Origin: Ophiodon elongatus
Taxonomy: Eukaryota > Chordata > Actinopteri > Perciformes > Hexagrammidae
Assembly (NCBI GenBank): GCA_016806645.1
Contig: JACSYO010000415.1
Coordinates: 5,887,001 to 5,951,000 of the forward strand
Length of the DNA stretch: 64,000 bases
Direction of reading: 5' to 3'
The notes beneath the pieces were generated by a model, which saw nothing but the letters and a program-made list of their open reading frames with translations, did no database searches and was not told the origin of the DNA. How positions within the stretch are numbered: the first letter of the stretch is position 1; every line of letters begins with the position of its first letter. The position numbers were made by a program, and so were the translations under genes. Shown one piece after another: positions 1 through 12,900 of the stretch.

Positions 1-758
1 TGGCGGCGACCGTTCCTCAGTAAGTGTCTTACACGCTCTCGTTCCCCCAGCTCTAACCCCACAGGGTGCTAATGAAATATCTATGTTCATCCAAATGTCT
101 TTTCCAAGCCCCCTGGCCTATTCCGGCACGACATGTGTCAACATGTGACTTCACACTTCAGCTACAATGGCTGCCCCAGAAATTACAGCGGCTCAAATTG
201 AATTGCTGAGGGAAGTTGCCAAGGGAATGCAAGTGTTGAATTATTAATATGATCCAACTGAATTTGTTTTTCTTTTTATTCTTGTTCTTTAATATGTGTG
301 AGCTACAAACAATAATTATTCCCAAATAAGAAATTTGCACCTATAAAGATTCCCTCTCATGAACATGATTAAGGAAGACGAAATATATCACGAGCTTGTA
401 GTTTGTGCAGTGTAATTCATTATCATGTAGGCACAAAAACAATAACAATTTGTCAATTCTAAAAGGGTTTGCCAGCAGAAAAGCGACTCCGCCACCGAAG
501 CCTTTTATATTTCATTTATTACCCAGACACTGCTTCCAGACACCATGCTTAAATCTCCTGATTTGACATTGAAAACTACTGTGTTTCTCCTCCCTTTTAC
601 TCTATTTGGTCTTAATATAGCATCTCTTTAATCAGCCGCTTCGTCATTCTCTTTTCATGTGAGGAGAAAGCATCTAGGATGAATACTTAAAACGAGGATG
701 CTCGATGCTGGCAGACTAAACGAGAATCCGTCCTTCATTACTGTTGTCTCTCAAAAAG
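1..758 (+). other. 3' part of the intron before exon 6
   Basis: No exon of the receptor is visible here. The preceding family exon should end in residues resembling FTTL, and no such codons lie next to a donor. The 3' end has a pyrimidine-rich tract (tccttcattactgttgtctc) leading to the AG at 757-758. A GTAAGT at 20-25 looks like a donor, but the bases before it do not fit the receptor. The rest is plain AT-rich sequence with nothing I can name. Confidence 0.6.
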
Positions 759-929
759 GACCTGATGGCCATTGACCTGGAGCCGTATCGCTTCTGTGGC
801 GTCAACATGACCGGCTTCCGCATCCTCAACGTGGATAATCCTCAGGTTGCATCCATTGTGGAGAAATGGTCGATGGAAAGGCAGATTCCACCTAAGCCTG
901 ACTCAGGCCTGCTGGAGGGCATCATGACG
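759..929 (+). CDS. grik3: grik3 exon 6 (amino-terminal domain)
   Basis: This exon encodes 57 residues starting DLMAIDLEPYRF and ending GLLEGIMT. It is bounded by the acceptor AG at 757-758 and the donor GTATGT at 930, and begins and ends in phase 0. It belongs to the extracellular amino-terminal (leucine/isoleucine/valine-binding-like) domain that controls subunit assembly. The motif VNMTGFRILN carries an N-glycosylation sequon (NMT), and EKWSMER is a strong kainate-subunit signature. The family exon is usually 174 bp. Here it is 171 bp, one codon shorter just after EKWSMER, where mammals have one more residue before PP(K/R). The start was set by the splice site and phase, not by an ATG. Confidence 0.93.
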
Positions 930-3900
930 GTATGTTTTATTACTTTTGTGTTTCATCTAAAGTCAGTCACAAAAATGTCAATATAAAGGAACCACCGCAT
1001 CTATCTATCTGTCGGTCTTAACTATCTATCATGGCTTTTGCCCATGGTAAGAAATGGCTTTAACCTTAACAGCAAACCATAAAACCTCAGCAATTACTAT
1101 CACTATTTACAGTAACCACTTTATTAGGTACACTTTCTGATGTATACAAACAGTTTGACTCTCTCAGGCTGTGGGTCATGTAAGAAAAAAAAGATGTGTG
1201 AAGATCATATTTTAGAGGTTCAGCTACAGTTCGACTAAATATTGAATGGGGAAGATGCATATTTAAAATAATCTTAAAAGTGGTATGACTATTAGTACCA
1301 TACTGAGTGGTTGCAGCCCGTAATAAACAACTATTGTATACAAATAAACACTTAGGAACAGCACAATACAAGCACACAGTTGTAAGAATGTACAAAAGAA
1401 ATTTACAAATAAATTATCCAAAAGGTAGAATAAGTGTTAAAATAATAAATAAACTTAAAAAGATAAAAAAAACGTTCACTGATGTACTCTGCCACCTAAA
1501 TTACTGAAGAGGAAGAAAAACGCCACCTCATCAGAAGAATATTCCTGGTTCTGCTCTCACTTGTTGATGGCAGGTTCAGATATAGGCAAGAATAGCCCAA
1601 ATCCACTGGGTTATCTTTTACACGTTCGACGGTACCGATGGGGGTGATATAATGCTATGGAGAAAATTCATTAAGCCCTTACGCACCAATTATCCTTCGG
1701 ACACGCCATTCTCCCTTCACATTGTTTCAGAACAGGTGCATCCCTTTACAGCCAATCTTTTTCAAATGGATAGTTTATAATGGATAATGCCCCATTGTCT
1801 CAGTATGTTTCGAGGAAAATGATAGGGACTTTGGCCAATGGCCACACAGTCCAGATATCAAACTCACTACAGCCCGTTTGGGATGAGACAGGACAGGAAT
1901 ACGCTACCAACAAATTTGCAGAAATGTAATTATGCCATCCAAACAGAAATATCTTTATGGAAGGCATCCAGCCATTGTTGAACCCATACCATTACCTACA
2001 GACTGTTCAGGCTGTTTTGGTGGAGAACTTAGATTGTTACAGATTCTGTAGCGACAGTTGTGTTGACAGTAAATATCTGTGTAGTCTGAAATTAATTAAT
2101 TAATTAATTATACTGCAGATGTTGATAAACAGGGGGCCATTTGTGACATAGTGACTAATGTCTCACGTCTAACATTTCATAAATATATTCCTTATTTAAT
2201 TAGCAGATTTAAGGAAAGCAGTAAGATCTTATTTATATGGCAAATGTCCAATCATTTGGAATTTGCATTGATTTTTACATTACACATTAATCATTTAATT
2301 TCTTTTTCATTTTTCCTTCATTATTCTGTAATTAAGTTTTCAAAGATCTGTTATCCAAAATGCATAACGATATGCTGGCCATCACCATGAGTTCAAATGC
2401 AAAGGATTGTTAGCCTGCTTTTAAATTGATTAAAAGATGTTGCTGTACACTGGCTAACAGCATACAGTGACTATGTCTAAATAACTGATCTTGTCTAAAG
2501 GTGCAGAGGGCATATGCCAATTATGTAAACAAGACAAAAACAACACTATACTATACTAAAGTATTAGGTGAGAAACACTGTATATACACACACACTTAAA
2601 TTTATATCTAAAATGTAATTTGTGTAATTATGTATGTTAATTCATTTTAATATAGATCTGAACGTGAAATGTCTGCACTAAAAAGTGACATGAGAAAAAT
2701 CCTTTCAGAATACTTTTGGATTTTTCCATGTTACTGTGACGATTAGTTTGACGTCGACCAAGTCATTATGTACGTCTTTCAGGCATCAGCTGAATTAATG
2801 TTCACCCCTTATTCCAGACAGATGCGGCTCTGACCTATGATGCAGTCCACATTGTATCCGTCTCATACCAGCACGCTCCACAGATGACGGTAAACTCGCT
2901 GCAGTGCCACCGCCACAAACCCTGGAGATTTGGAGGACGCTTCATGAGTTTCATCAAAGAGGTGAAGGGACATATTTGGCCTGTTGTTATTTGATTATTG
3001 ATATTAGAGCATACTGATTGAGTGGTGAACCTGACAATAGCAGTGGACTGTGTAGTCATTTGGGACTTCGGTTATTTACCCAGCAAATCAATCATATCCA
3101 CACACAAAGCAAACCAAGCCTTGATAGACACATCAAAGCAGTGTTGTTGTCAGCTTTATAAATCCCCTGTATTCATAACCTATTTTCCAGAAAAGCACGT
3201 ACTGTAACCTTTTGAAAGCATAACTAGTGTAGTCGGCTCTTATTTAATCTAACATGAGAGTCTGACAGTGCTTCAGAATACACAAACAAGCCTGTGCAAA
3301 ATGGCAGATTAAGGGTGTGCAGAGATGCTACTATTTGTATCTTGATTTGTTCAAACAACAAAATCATTTGTATTTTTATTCGTCCTGGGTGTGGTTTATA
3401 AACGGTAGGAATTCCATTTGTTTTTCCTCTCTTATAATAGCCACTATTATCTCAAAATTAAAGCATTAACCTCCTGGATCTACTGTATTTTACACAGGCT
3501 TCGCCCTCTAACCAGGATCCCTCATCTGTGGTAACTGCCCAATAAATTTGCATATACCCACAGAGCAATCAGAATGATGGCTATGGGGGGCTGTCCATAT
3601 AAAAGGGCAGAACTAAACCTCGTTCCTTATCCACTTATCATTAGCAAAATGGCTGACAACTTATGTTCAGTACCCATGGCTTCGTTCAAATATTGTGTCC
3701 TGCACAGGCTAGTCTTTGCTGGTGGTTTAGTGCCTCAGCGCTAAGCATCCTGCCGGAATTTGCGACCAGTCCCAAGCATGCTTTTTGGCTTATTTTCCAG
3801 TGATGATCCCTCTTGAGCTTTACTGTGATGACAGTGAGACTATGGCTATAGATCTTCTGAGCCCGACTCACCTAATCATAGCATGACGACATCCCTCTCC

Positions 3901-6900
3901 ATCGGTGTGCTAAAGACTTTAAAAAGTAAAAATGCAAAAACACTGAGGAACCAGGTAAGAGTAAGCTGCCATTGTGGCTGTGGCTGGCCACCTTCAGATG
4001 ACACAAAAAGCATAATTCCTTTGTCATACTGTGCCATTGCCTGGCGTGCAGTTTTCCTCAACTCAGAAAGGGGACGGAGCAGTGGGTAAGCAGTCTCTTT
4101 CACATATTGTAGGTCCACTGATCTGTACCTTCAACCCAGTTGCACAGAGACATGTGTGTATGGTCCCTCATGTGAAAATACAATATTTGTGTCGCTTGAA
4201 GCATCTCCTTTGAAAGAATGTATGGATGAGTGGAAGGTTTGAAATAGCTATCAGTGGCTCCTCCAAGGCTCTCTTTCATCAGCAGGCCACACAACGTCCT
4301 TCAGATAGTCCTCCATAGTGGCAGCAGGCTCGTTCTCTCCACTGGTATTCAAAGATGGGGAACAACCATTTCTTCTTGAGCTGTAAACATAGCAGGGGTT
4401 GGATAGATGTTTTAAACCCTCATCCTTACTGTTTAAATGCAAGGATAGCAGTCCATGTTTATTCAGGACTTTCTTGAGGTCAGTGCATTGCACTAAAAAG
4501 GGACCTGTCAGGATTTAAGACTGGTGCTTGTGTTTTCAGAGCAACACACTAAGAACAGTGTTGGCTATTGCCCACAGCTATCTATAATTGTATTAGTTGT
4601 GTGTCTTATGTCTTCTGGTCTTATCATGCATTGACCCTTGAGTCTATAGAGGCCTCTTAGATAGATAACCCTGTGTGAATCTATAGTAACCCTGGCTCTA
4701 TAAATACAGCTTGGGCTCTCAAACTAGCCTTCCCTGCTGCTTCCTTTAGGTTCTCAAGACTTCGTAATTGAGGAAAACTGAAGGAAGTGGTGAGGGCAGG
4801 CCTTTAGGGATGAATTGAAAGTACATGTAATCTGATTTTCAGTATGCAGTTTGGCAAAAAAATAGGGGGACAAGCCGACATTATAGAGGCCTGTTGTCTG
4901 TCTTTATAGAACTAGAGTTACAATGTGTAACCATCCCTTCGTAACGACGTGTCAACGAAGAAAAAACATTACTGCATTTTTATTGTGAGCATGCTGGAAG
5001 CTGATAAAATGCAAAGGCAAAATCCCTCCACTCATGATGTAGCTGTTTTCAACCATTCCTATCATACCAAGAATGTATAGTGTAAAGTGTAAAATTGTGC
5101 TCCGGAATTCCCCATATTATTATGTTTCTCAGCTTCACATCGCCAACTGGCACAACATCGATGAAAACTATTTTGTATGAGTTGTAGCAGCAATAACTGC
5201 TTGTCTGCCAAATGTGCAAACACAGTATTGCAAAAGCCTATACCATTACAATGCACAACAAACAATGTCTTGTGTGGTACATAAGGTCAGTTGAAACAGT
5301 GAGCATTGTTAGCTATCCCAACAAGCTGTACTATGAGCAGCTATAGTGGCCTGTAGTGATCATGACTAAAGCCAGTGAAATAGTATTGCATTGTCCCTAT
5401 ACAAACATACTTTAGTGTTTGGTTATAAAAACACATACTCGGGGCTGATTTACACTCTCTTTTAGACAGGCGTCTGACATGTTCTGAAGGTCGACTTGGC
5501 CCTTCGGATGTGGCTGAGGCATTTATGTCACTCTCTGAATTAGAGCTGTTTGAACATGCCACCCACCTCGGTGGCGATAGGCCAGATGGAATGAGGTATG
5601 AGGGGGTTTGAAAAAGGAGAGTGCCACAAATTTCTCCTTGAAGCTTCGATCTTCTCCCAACACATTCTGGCAAGCTACAACAAAGACAAGTGAGAGCTAT
5701 AGCCTGTAGGGTTGTGACAGTTTGGATTTTTAAAAATCATAAAAGTGCAGCAACTTGACACACAAGGATTGATTACTCTATTGTACCAATAATAATTTGA
5801 GATCTAGTGCCTGCATCACAGTCAACTAAAAATCTCTTCATGCAGAAATATCACAAGAGTCAAACAGAGTAAAGAGTAAGCTAGAAAATATATCTTGGCA
5901 TGACATTTTAAAACAGGTACAGTAAGAGGCCTTAGCATCATAAGTGCTTCAAGATGCTTATCTCCATTGGCAACAGTTTGAGAAGAACTGGTGCATATCA
6001 GGAAATTGTAATAGGGGAGGGGCAGTTATGTGTCCACCTCACATCCCCCGCGCACACCCCCACCCCAACATCCCCCGTGGGGAATCAAGCAAAAGGAGGT
6101 GGTTGTTAATTAACTCCGTAGTCTGGAGGGAAAATGCGTTGGAGGCGTTGAGATGTAAAATGTAATTAAAAAAAGGAAATGCAACCTGTACGGTTTGTGT
6201 TTGTACTTTTGATCTAGTGAGCTAGAAGTTAGTGGGTGTTTTAGTGTGCTTTGTTGATAGCCGTTGTAGATTTCTCTCTGCTTATTTGCTAATTATGCTT
6301 TGTCATATTGTAATATGTACCAACTACTTTGTTGTAGACAGTGGGTGTGTCACAATAATAGGCACATTATATAATGCAATGCAATGTAAATACAGCCTCA
6401 ACACTTGGATGAATCAACATCTCTTATAAAATCTGATAGGCATTATATTATTGATTGCATCAGATTGTACAGGTTTAGACTCTTATGTGCAGTATTCTAC
6501 ATGATCAAAACAAGGTTTGTAATGTTAAACTTACTACATGAATGTGTTCGAATGAGTATAATTATGTATTTATATTATCTTTTAGTCCCACTGGGATGGT
6601 TTGACGGGGAGACTGTCGTTCAACAAGACAAGTGGTCTACGTACAGACTTCGACCTGGACATCGTCAGTTTAAAGGAAGATGGACTTGAAAAGGTACATT
6701 TTTGTCTCTTGAATGTTTTGCTCAGATGGAATAAAAGTACAGCAGCAATGTGTCACCCCATGCAGTGTAAAATAAAGTGGAACTTCTGTGATGAATATAC
6801 CATAAAATAAGAATTTAATGGATTATTAATTCCACAAATACGTTTCAGATTTTCCTCGTGATGTGGAACAAATAATGCAAATTTGACGGTATCATTTACC

Positions 6901-9900
6901 TCCTAACAAGGAAGCAAATTGGCTGTTTCAACATAAGCATAAGTTAGTGGATCATAAAGCAAATTGGATTAGGGTACACATTAGGGTGTTAATTGCAGCC
7001 TCTCTTAATGATAATTTGAGGTGATGCCCAAAATGCTGTTTGGTGGTAATGAGCTGTATAAACATGTTTTACAAAAAAACGAACTAAAAGGTTGGTAATG
7101 TAGAACTTATTTTATTATACTGGAAGGCAAAGTACCCCCTGGACTATAACAGCTTTTCTCTACTAGAGGGCTTTCATACATTATGAATACATCAAATAGG
7201 GATAAGTCCCATTATGACTTCCTCAAGTACTCCCCAAAGGCTCCACGCTATAAAATAGCAGCAGCTTTTCAGCTTGTAACCCTTCTGTTCAAGAGTAGAG
7301 CAAAAGAAAAGTGCTGCTTTGAAATTCTTCTTCTTCTCTATTTCACTGGCACCTTGTCCTGCATGTGGTCAATTAACTTGAAGCACAGACATCTTGCAAA
7401 AGTATTTGATGCCATATTAACATCTTCTCATTGTGACAAATCCCACGCTCGGGCATGTTAGCGTTGATCCAGCAATGTACTGAGGATTTTTTCTCTCTTG
7501 TATATCCGTGGAATCGGCTTTAACAGTTTGAGCCGGTTAAGATGTGGACTTTTCTCAACTAATCCATTGTAATTGAATATTAGCCCAAGTTTGAGCTTAT
7601 GCTGGAATTATGAACAGGTTCTCAGAGTGCCACTTCCACTTAACGCCAGCATACTCAGGAGGGTGAAATAAATGTAATGCTCTCTATGTGGTTGCATGAG
7701 TAAATAACTTTTGAATCAAATATTTGGCTAATCATGTTTAATGAATGGAGCTAATTGTAATTGGGCACAATTAGAAGAGAATTTTGCAAAGCCGAAAGCA
7801 TTCAGAGATATTTTTAAATCTCTCTCCTGGAGTCCTCTTTGGTTGTGTGACAAGCTGTAACTAATGTGCTTTTCAAATTAGAGCACATGCCTCTCTCTGG
7901 ATTAGGCAGGGAGGACATTAACAGACATTTTTCAGGCTTTTTTTGTGTGTGGGGGGGTTGGGGGGGTATGTCTTTAAATGGATCTACCTCAAGCACAAAC
8001 CCCAGTGAATATTAAAAGCTGTGTCTGTAGTAATAAAGAAAGCAGGAGGGATAGGAGGAGGGTTCGGTGGAGGGCTCGACTTGCAAACAGAGATTGTTAC
8101 CGACAGCCACAGGACTATTTGTGCTAACGATATGTTCCAGAGTGTGTCCCTACAATATGCAGAGCTTTTTGCCTGGGGGCTTCTCGCATGTATAAATCCC
8201 TTTATTTCTTCAAATCTCTGGGCTTATCTCACTGCGACTGCGGAGCAAAATTACTTTTAGAGTGTAATCCAACCTGCAGCCCCATGCTGTACCTTCATTC
8301 AAATTAACTTTAACCTTTTTTGCAATATTTGCTATTTTTAATAATATTCTGCTTGTTTTAGCTCCATTGTTTAGCCTTATATTTATTTGTTATTGCTTAA
8401 ATCGATTTATGTAAAATATGCATATATTTGCATGAAAAAGTGGCACAGCTTAGTTTGAAGATGAGGGAAGGTGATTCAGTTTACATGTTTTGAAAATTGT
8501 CTCTATTTTTTTTTATCTCATTGCAATCTACAGTATTTTCTGTTAAAAAAGTATTCAATGTTTTAACATACAATTCATCAGATGATTCCGGTTTCTTTGA
8601 TTTGCCCATTATCCTTGATTTCTTTCAAGACATACACCTTAATACGCCCTGTTTTCAAAAACAACCTGGCTTGCTGATATAAAGGTGACTCAGCCAATCA
8701 TCTAATGCTGCCGGAGATGTGTTCAACCTGGCACTAATGTGGAAGACTGGTTGGAGGGTGAGTCTGCTGGGGTCATAGCACACCAACAGAAACAGAACAC
8801 TTAGCTACATGCTTTTCATCTTCCGCAGGTGGGGAAGTGGAGTGTGTCGGGAGGTCTTAACATCACAGAAGTGCCGAAGCGAAAAGGGATGAACATCACT
8901 GATTCCCTAGCTAACCGCTCCCTCGTCATCACCACCATCCTGGTAGGTCACCTGTGTAGCCTTGCGTAAAAGATATCCTACACTTCATGTCTCCTCAGTA
9001 TTCCTTCAGGTAATACACTGAAACTCAAGCTTTACAGCAAGGTCTTGTGTTTAGCTCTTTCCAGCATTATGCACATCTTATTCTATAGTTATTGCAGCAT
9101 TTGTGAGTAGTGCGCTCAATTCACATTCGCTCATTTACCTGGCCAGCTTACGAGTTTCCCCATTGTGGGTAGGCCACTATTGAAGAGTTTAGACTAATGT
9201 TGGTCGCTCTGTCTTGCTCTTTATTTGTATTAGTGAAAGTTTACACTGCAGGTTCGCCAAACAAATTATACAAAATGGCTTTAAGTTTTTCCAACTTCCT
9301 GGATACCTTCTACTCTTTTTTATTTCTCGTTTCTTTAAAAGTGAAATGAGAATATGTAAGTATAAGATACACAGTACAATTCAAAAATGATTGCTTACTT
9401 AAAAAATGACTAACTATTTCTACACTACCACCAAAAACAATGCTACTTGTGTGTGTGACATTCAGCTCTTCAGCATGTTCATGTATGTAGCCATCTTGTG
9501 TATATTTAAACGAGCAGTGTGTGAAGGATTTGGTGGCATCCAGCGGTGTGGTTGCAGATTGCAACCAACTGAATACCCCTCTGCTCTCTCCTCCCCTTCC
9601 AAGACTGCAGTAACATGACCCGCCAAGTGCAAAACAGTGATAATGCTGTTTGCCTTGTTCAGCGGCAATCATTACCTTAATAATGTGACTTTAGGTGCGA
9701 CGGAAGTGAGACGGAACCTAGCGGTACCTCAGTTTTGCGCTCTGCGGCTCAAAATGCAGTTTTAGAAGTGTGTTGGAGTACTATGGTGGCCAGGTAACAG
9801 GTAATACCAAAACCCAAAAGGCTCTTGCTAGAGCCAGTGTTTTGGTTTGTCTGTTCTGGGCTACTCTAGAAACATGGCGGTGCAACACCGCGGGAAGAGG

Positions 9901-12900
9901 AACCGCTCTCTATGTAGATATGAAAGGCTCATTCTAAGCTAACGAAAATATGATTCTTATTTTCAGGTGATTATACACTAATGAAAACAAATTTCTGAAT
10001 ATTATATTCCATTTCTGCTAATACATCCCTGAAAAGGCACACTGGCCCTTTCAGACACTTTTTACAGGGTTCTTAGGGTTTTTTAAAAACAAGTTTAAGA
10101 AGTCAGACAGCGCTTTCAATCGCCTCTTTGAGCTAACTTGAGCTTAATTAGGGAAACTAGCTACAGCTGATAAAAGAGACCGTGATGATAAAAGAGACCG
10201 TGATGAGAAGTCGCCTTTTTGTCTTAAGAATTTTAAATGTTGGATCTGCGACCATCATTATAAACTGCATGAGTATTCTGTGCAAGAATGGGAAGCTTTA
10301 CAGGTTTAGTAACAGGAACTTCAATTATCAGCAATTCAGACTAGATTTTAAAGTCACATCATGAGCATGTTAAATGAGGCCTAGAGCACAAAAAAACAAA
10401 GTAATAGACAGTTACAGACATAATAAACTATTCTTGAGAACGTAATAATTACATGTGCAGATAGAAAGAACTAAGTGAACCCTCCCCCAGCTCCCCATCA
10501 CATTTATTTGATCCCTGGTTGTATGTACTTAACGCTGTCACTGGATGTTGGGGTCTTTATGGAGCTACCGGGGAGGTGCTGACACAGATGCTCCCCATCC
10601 TGCACCTTTTCAGGATAGATATACAAGCTGCTACGATAAACACCATCATTATGCCTATATTGGACCACAAGGCTGTAATTATGACAAGTGAGGTCAAGGC
10701 AGGACATAATTAATGCCTATCAGGTGTCATCCATGTTAATTCTGCCTCAAAGAGGAGAAATTGAACAAGGATTTAAGTGGAATAATGTTGAACTACTGCA
10801 GTAGGAAATGCCGGAATTGGCTGATTTTATGTTGCAGTTAAAGTGGTGTTAATGTAGATGTGTTTCAGTTAGATTTCAAGTTACCTCAAATGTTTGATCA
10901 TTTTTTGTTTTGAAGTGCATTTGAGTAGTTTTGACATTTGCTATGTCGTTGGGATACATTAGTTTAAGATGATAAAATTGCCTACTTTCAAATTGCTGAA
11001 GAGAGTTTCAACTTTAATATCAATCTCCCCCCCAATGTAATGACATTGCATCAAACTGATTCCAGCGATGCATGAACAAGACGTCTGACAGCTTTATAGT
11101 GATAACTTTCTCGAAGAGATTAAGGCACTTAATGTGTTTTCCCTCTTACATTAATTGTTTGCACTCCATTGCCTGTAATGTCTCCGTGCAAGCCCACCTC
11201 CCTCCTCGTTCTGTTATGCACGCCCATGCTGCGACTGTGAGGGTAGAACTGGTTTAAACACTTTGATTTGAGTCCAAACCTTGGGGAATAGCAAAAATTG
11301 GAAGGCTAGAAACAGATGGTAATGACTTTTTCCCTTAACATGCAAACTTTTTGATCATGTTAATTGGACAACTTGAGCAAAGTTTGTGGCAAAGCACTTG
11401 CTCTCTAAATGCATTGTCATCAAGTATTCATAACTTATTATTTATTTAAGAGGCCATCCTAATTGTGATGTCCAAGTGGTTTCATATTCTGATAGCAAAC
11501 AATTACAGATGTTTATCGTTTTAAGCATTTTTTTCTCTGCATTTTACTTTGTTAGAATTTACAGATAAAATCATGCCCTGCTTGATGTTAGTTTTACACT
11601 GTCTTTTGAATGCAACTGAGCTCAACAAACAGTGCATCTGTGTCCACATGCTACCAGCACATGTTGTTACATGTTCATTGCCCCCACCTCCACCCTCATC
11701 ACCTCCAGTTTAACCCATGAAAAAAAACAATCAATGAGCGAAAACAGATGCTGTGACTGCCTATTTTCTCCTCTTTGACTATATCTTTTTACTTAGAGCC
11801 GAACAAGCTGCAGTTGAAAAAAAAAAAAAAAAAACCACAAAGCTAGGGTCACCTTCACCAGAGAATTAATTACACTGCTACGCATCTCAGTTTGTAAAAT
11901 ATGCACCTGGCTATTGGAGGCTGTAAATTGTATTACAGTCTGTGCATACATGGACCAACATGTTTTGCAATGCACAGTGGGACATGGAAGTTTATCAGGC
12001 AGGGAAATGGTAACAGGAACTAAATAAAGGAAATAATTTATGAGCTATTCTGTGTCAGTCATTGTCACTGCAGGCATCATCTCTGATGCTCTCCCCTGGA
12101 GATTGGTGTCAATTGATGAAGGCAACGTCGTGGGCATGTTCCATTTCACTGTGGCATTCTGTTCCTAATCAAGCTTTTATATAGCCCAAATTATGAGCAG
12201 CCAGGCAAGATATTACAGGCCAGTAAAGAGTGTCAGCTACCTGACCATAAAACGAACTGACCTGTACACCACCTATATAGGTCAACACACAGCAGTGTGG
12301 GGGAGAGAGGAGGTTTAGTTAGCCCAACACCACAGGCCCATTGCTAGTATAAACATTCATTTTAGGTACATTGCCGTCACTATAGCGAGACACTTTACAT
12401 TGCAGACTTTAATTAGCTTGGTTCTCTTTTCTTTAATACATCAGTGTCGGAAAACCTCAGCCATCTTTCATATTTTAGCACTCTCTATACCCGCACGCTG
12501 AACTTGAATCTGCTGTCACTGCCTGTTAAATGCAACAGCGACTCATCAGCTCAGATCACTTTGCTTCAATTAAGTGCATGTGCTGAAACAAATTGAAAAA
12601 GCTGACCTCAACATTGCTTTTCATTTGATCTTTTGGGTCTGTGCAGGAGGAGCCATACGTCATGCTTAAGAAGTCTGACAAGGCGTTGGTTGGGAACGAC
12701 CGTTTCGAAGGATTCTGCATCGACTTGCTCAAAGAGCTGGCCAACGTCCTGGGCTTCACGTATGAGATCCGTCTGGTGCCTGATGGGAGATACGGCTCCC
12801 AGGATGAGAAGGGCCAGTGGAACGGAATGATCAGGGAACTTATAGAGCATGTAAGTTGTACTTCCTGTTGTCTGCTTCACATTTTTCCTTAAAGGAACAG

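Larger units (their letters stand above)
930..2817 (+). other. intron 6
   Basis: Donor GTATGT at 930 and acceptor ending ATTCCAG at 2817. About half of the intron is a decayed Tc1-like transposon (listed separately). A short (TTAA)n tract follows it at 2091-2111, and a small (TA/CA) tract lies near 2581-2595. Nothing else is recognised. Confidence 0.8.
8943..12646 (+). other. intron 9
   Basis: Contains a roughly 550 bp fish-type dispersed element at 9505-10052, a tandem duplication of an 18-mer at 10167-10204, and an 18-base A run at 11817-11834. The remainder has AT-rich stretches with no recognised content. Acceptor CTGTGCAG ends at 12646. Confidence 0.7.

Noticed and set aside
1..25. Possible end of the preceding exon (…CCTCA|GTAAGTG)
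   Set aside because: The donor is good, but the upstream codons (WRRPFL) do not match the receptor exon, which should end in residues like FTTL with phase 0.
9310..9672. 120-codon - strand open frame at the left end of the intron-9 repeat
   Set aside because: It overlaps a non-coding repeat family and shows no protein features.
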